A stretch of DNA of 64,000 nucleotides from Hydrogenophaga sp. (GTDB lineage: Bacteria > Pseudomonadota > Gammaproteobacteria > Burkholderiales > Burkholderiaceae_C), in assembly GCA_030653975.1 (NCBI GenBank), contig JAURYH010000053.1:1-64000 (forward strand). Reading direction: 5' to 3'. Position numbers and translations under genes: made by a program. Position 1 is the first letter of the stretch. Each line of letters opens with the position of its first letter. Shown one piece after another: positions 62,139-64,000 of this stretch. The notes under the pieces are model-generated. The model had not been told where the DNA came from, made no database searches, and worked only from the letters and a program-made list of their open reading frames with translations.

Positions 62139-63352
62139 ACCGCTTCGTCATCCGCCGTCGGCAGCGCGGTTTCTCGCTGATCGAGCTGGGCGTGTCGCTG
62201 GTGATCGTCGGCGTGATCGGGCTGATGCTCTGGCGCTGGATCGCCGCCACGCAACAACCCGTCTCGGCGCAGGACATGCGGCGCCAGCTGGGCGAGGCGC
62301 AATCGGCGGTCGAGGGCTTCGTGCTCACGCGCCACCGGCTCCCGTGCTCCGCGGCCGACACCGGTGGGGTGGAGGCCTGCGGCACCGCCGATGCCGTTTT
62401 CCTGCCCTGGAAAACGCTGGGCCTGAGCAGCGACATGAGCGTGCTGCACTACGGCGTCAACCGCGGCGGGGGCGCCGATCTGGCCGCCACCGGGGCGGCC
62501 TGGATATCGCCCGACCTGAACATCGACTTCACCGGCGTGCCGGTGCTGCCGGTGGCCACGGCCGACGCCCCGGCTGCTGCCACCGCGGCCACGCAGGTGA
62601 CCGGCCTCATCACGGCGGCGGCGGCCCGGCGCACGGCGGTCAACGGGCTGGACTGGTGCCGCGTGCTGCGCGGTTTCGCGGCCAACCCCACGGCGGCCGG
62701 TGTGTTGAGCGCCGGCAACATCACGGCCAGCTTGCCGGTGGCCTACACGCTGGTGCACCCGGGGCTGAACGGCCAGTTCGACGGCAACAACCGGGTCGGT
62801 GCGGGCGGCTCGTGGCGGTTTGATCTGCCGGGCCGCGTGCAGGACGACGGCTTCGACGACATTGGCCTGGCCGTGGGGCCGGCCGATCTGTCCGCTCGCC
62901 TGGGCTGCGTGGCACGGCTGAGCGCCGCCCAGGGGTCGGCCCAGGCGGCCTTCGCCCAGTACGACACCACCCGGGTGATGCAGGAGTACTGGTCGCTGCG
63001 CGAGTTCGACGTGACCACGGCCGAAGACGGCGTGAGCGGTGCCGAGACCGGTGTGGCCATGGCCGCCATGGGTCTGGCCATTTCGACCACCAGCACCCTG
63101 GTGGGGCTGGCATCGGCCGCCAACACCGAGGGCCTGACCGTCTACGCCGTGGCCATCGCGGCCGTCAACATGGCGGTGGCCATTACCGAAGTCGGGCTGG
63201 CCGCGCAGGACCTGGTGGACGCCCAGCAGGCGCTGGTGGACTCCAAGGCCAAGCTCGTCGCCGCCAGCACCTACGCGGCCGTGGTCTACACCGCGCTGGC
63301 CGATGTGCTGAGCCAGTCCATTGCACTCGACACGAAAGGACTCAACCCATGA
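62135..63352 (+). CDS. prepilin-type minor pseudopilin with RLPC motif and C-terminal hydrophobic segments
   Basis: RQRG^FSLIELGVSLVIVGVIGLMLW; TRHRLPCSAADTGGVEAC. Confidence 0.85.
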   Translation: MNRFVIRRRQRGFSLIELGVSLVIVGVIGLMLWRWIAATQQPVSAQDMRRQLGEAQSAVEGFVLTRHRLPCSAADTGGVEACGTADAVFLPWKTLGLSSDMSVLHYGVNRGGGADLAATGAAWISPDLNIDFTGVPVLPVATADAPAAATAATQVTGLITAAAARRTAVNGLDWCRVLRGFAANPTAAGVLSAGNITASLPVAYTLVHPGLNGQFDGNNRVGAGGSWRFDLPGRVQDDGFDDIGLAVGPADLSARLGCVARLSAAQGSAQAAFAQYDTTRVMQEYWSLREFDVTTAEDGVSGAETGVAMAAMGLAISTTSTLVGLASAANTEGLTVYAVAIAAVNMAVAITEVGLAAQDLVDAQQALVDSKAKLVAASTYAAVVYTALADVLSQSIALDTKGLNP

Positions 63353-64000
63353 GACAGCGGATGAAGGGGTTCACGCTGGTGGAAATTTCGGTGGCGCTGC
63401 TGGCGCTGGGCCTCATCGTGTGGGGGGCGGTGGCGTTCTGGCAGCAGTCGGCGGGCCAGCGGGTGTCGGCCGTGCAGCTGGACGCGCAGCAGCAAGCCCG
63501 CCAGTCGGTGCTGGGTTTTCTGTACGCCCGGTACCGCCTGCCTTGCCCGGCGGCCGACGCCAACGGCGTGGAGTCCTGCTCGCTCGCGGGCGGGGGCCTG
63601 CGCCAGGTCGGCTACGTGCCCTGGCAGACGCTGGCACTGCCCCGCCCCGAGGCCGGCCGGCTGCGCTACGGCGTATCCCGCGAGGCTTCGGTCACGGCCC
63701 ACCTGGACCGCGACCTCGCGGTGGCGCAGGACCGTATGAACCCCTTGCGCGTGCGCACGCCCGATCCCCGCCCGCAGAATGGCAACGCCCCCAACGGCGA
63801 CGCGCCACCCCTGCCCGTGGCCACCGCGGGGCTGCTGGGCGCCACCCAGTCAGGTGACGTGGCGGCCCCGCTCAACAGCGCGTGCAACCCGGCCAACGCG
63901 CCTCCTTGCAGCCTGGGTGGCGCGGCCTCGGTCAACCTGGTGGACGTGTGCCTGGCGTTGAACACCGCCTCGGACGCCGCCACCGCGCCCGCCGGGTCAC
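63349..64000 (+). CDS. prepilin-type minor pseudopilin, truncated by window edge (absent from ORF track)
   Basis: MRQRMKG^FTLVEISVALLALGLIVWGAVAFWQQ; ARYRLPCPAADANGVESC; ATGA overlap with previous gene; open to the window end. Confidence 0.85.
   Translation, partial: MRQRMKGFTLVEISVALLALGLIVWGAVAFWQQSAGQRVSAVQLDAQQQARQSVLGFLYARYRLPCPAADANGVESCSLAGGGLRQVGYVPWQTLALPRPEAGRLRYGVSREASVTAHLDRDLAVAQDRMNPLRVRTPDPRPQNGNAPNGDAPPLPVATAGLLGATQSGDVAAPLNSACNPANAPPCSLGGAASVNLVDVCLALNTASDAATAPAGS

Noticed and set aside
44019-64000. Canonical type II secretion system
   Set aside because: No GspG-type major pseudopilin or GspC/D/L/M set in gsp order; TPR (MshN-like) and ExeA-like proteins and the gene order fit MSHA-type machinery better.

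Overview
High-GC bacterial chromosomal window. Protein style and gene content suggest Burkholderiales, probably Comamonadaceae (inference). I found no rRNA, tRNA or CRISPR array. Layout: (1) 0.7-11 kb: a molybdenum-hydroxylase locus with a MobA-like NTP transferase, XdhC, TRAP transporter, TetR regulator, CoxG-like protein and FAD/FeS/Mo subunits. (2) 11-17 kb: DUF1330, EamA transporter, an AroE paralog, AroQ, TetR, porin, and an HTH + Zn-ribbon + J-domain protein. (3) 17-36 kb: a catabolic island with a CoA-transferase, acyl-CoA dehydrogenase, TIM-barrel isomerase/dehydratase-like protein, two NIPSNAP proteins, three KstD-like FAD oxidoreductases, IclR, Gfo/Idh/MocA, a second AroE paralog, TctCBA, AraC, an SDR and a truncated SDR. 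(4) 36-44 kb: EamA transporters, GST, MBL-fold protein plus cytochrome c, TetR, NYN-domain protein, canonical AroE, DsbA/FrnE. (5) 44-64 kb: a histidine kinase and response regulator followed by a long collinear operon for a divergent MSHA/T2SS-like pilus machine. That operon has six class-III prepilin-like proteins, four of which share an RLPC(P) motif block and one of which is about 744 aa; it runs off the window edge. Region 5 is the best candidate for an undescribed system. The catabolic island, with its accessory AroE and KstD-like paralogs, is the second. Two families of GC-rich hairpin repeats recur between genes, and one copy of each appears to be absorbed into the 5' end of a CDS.
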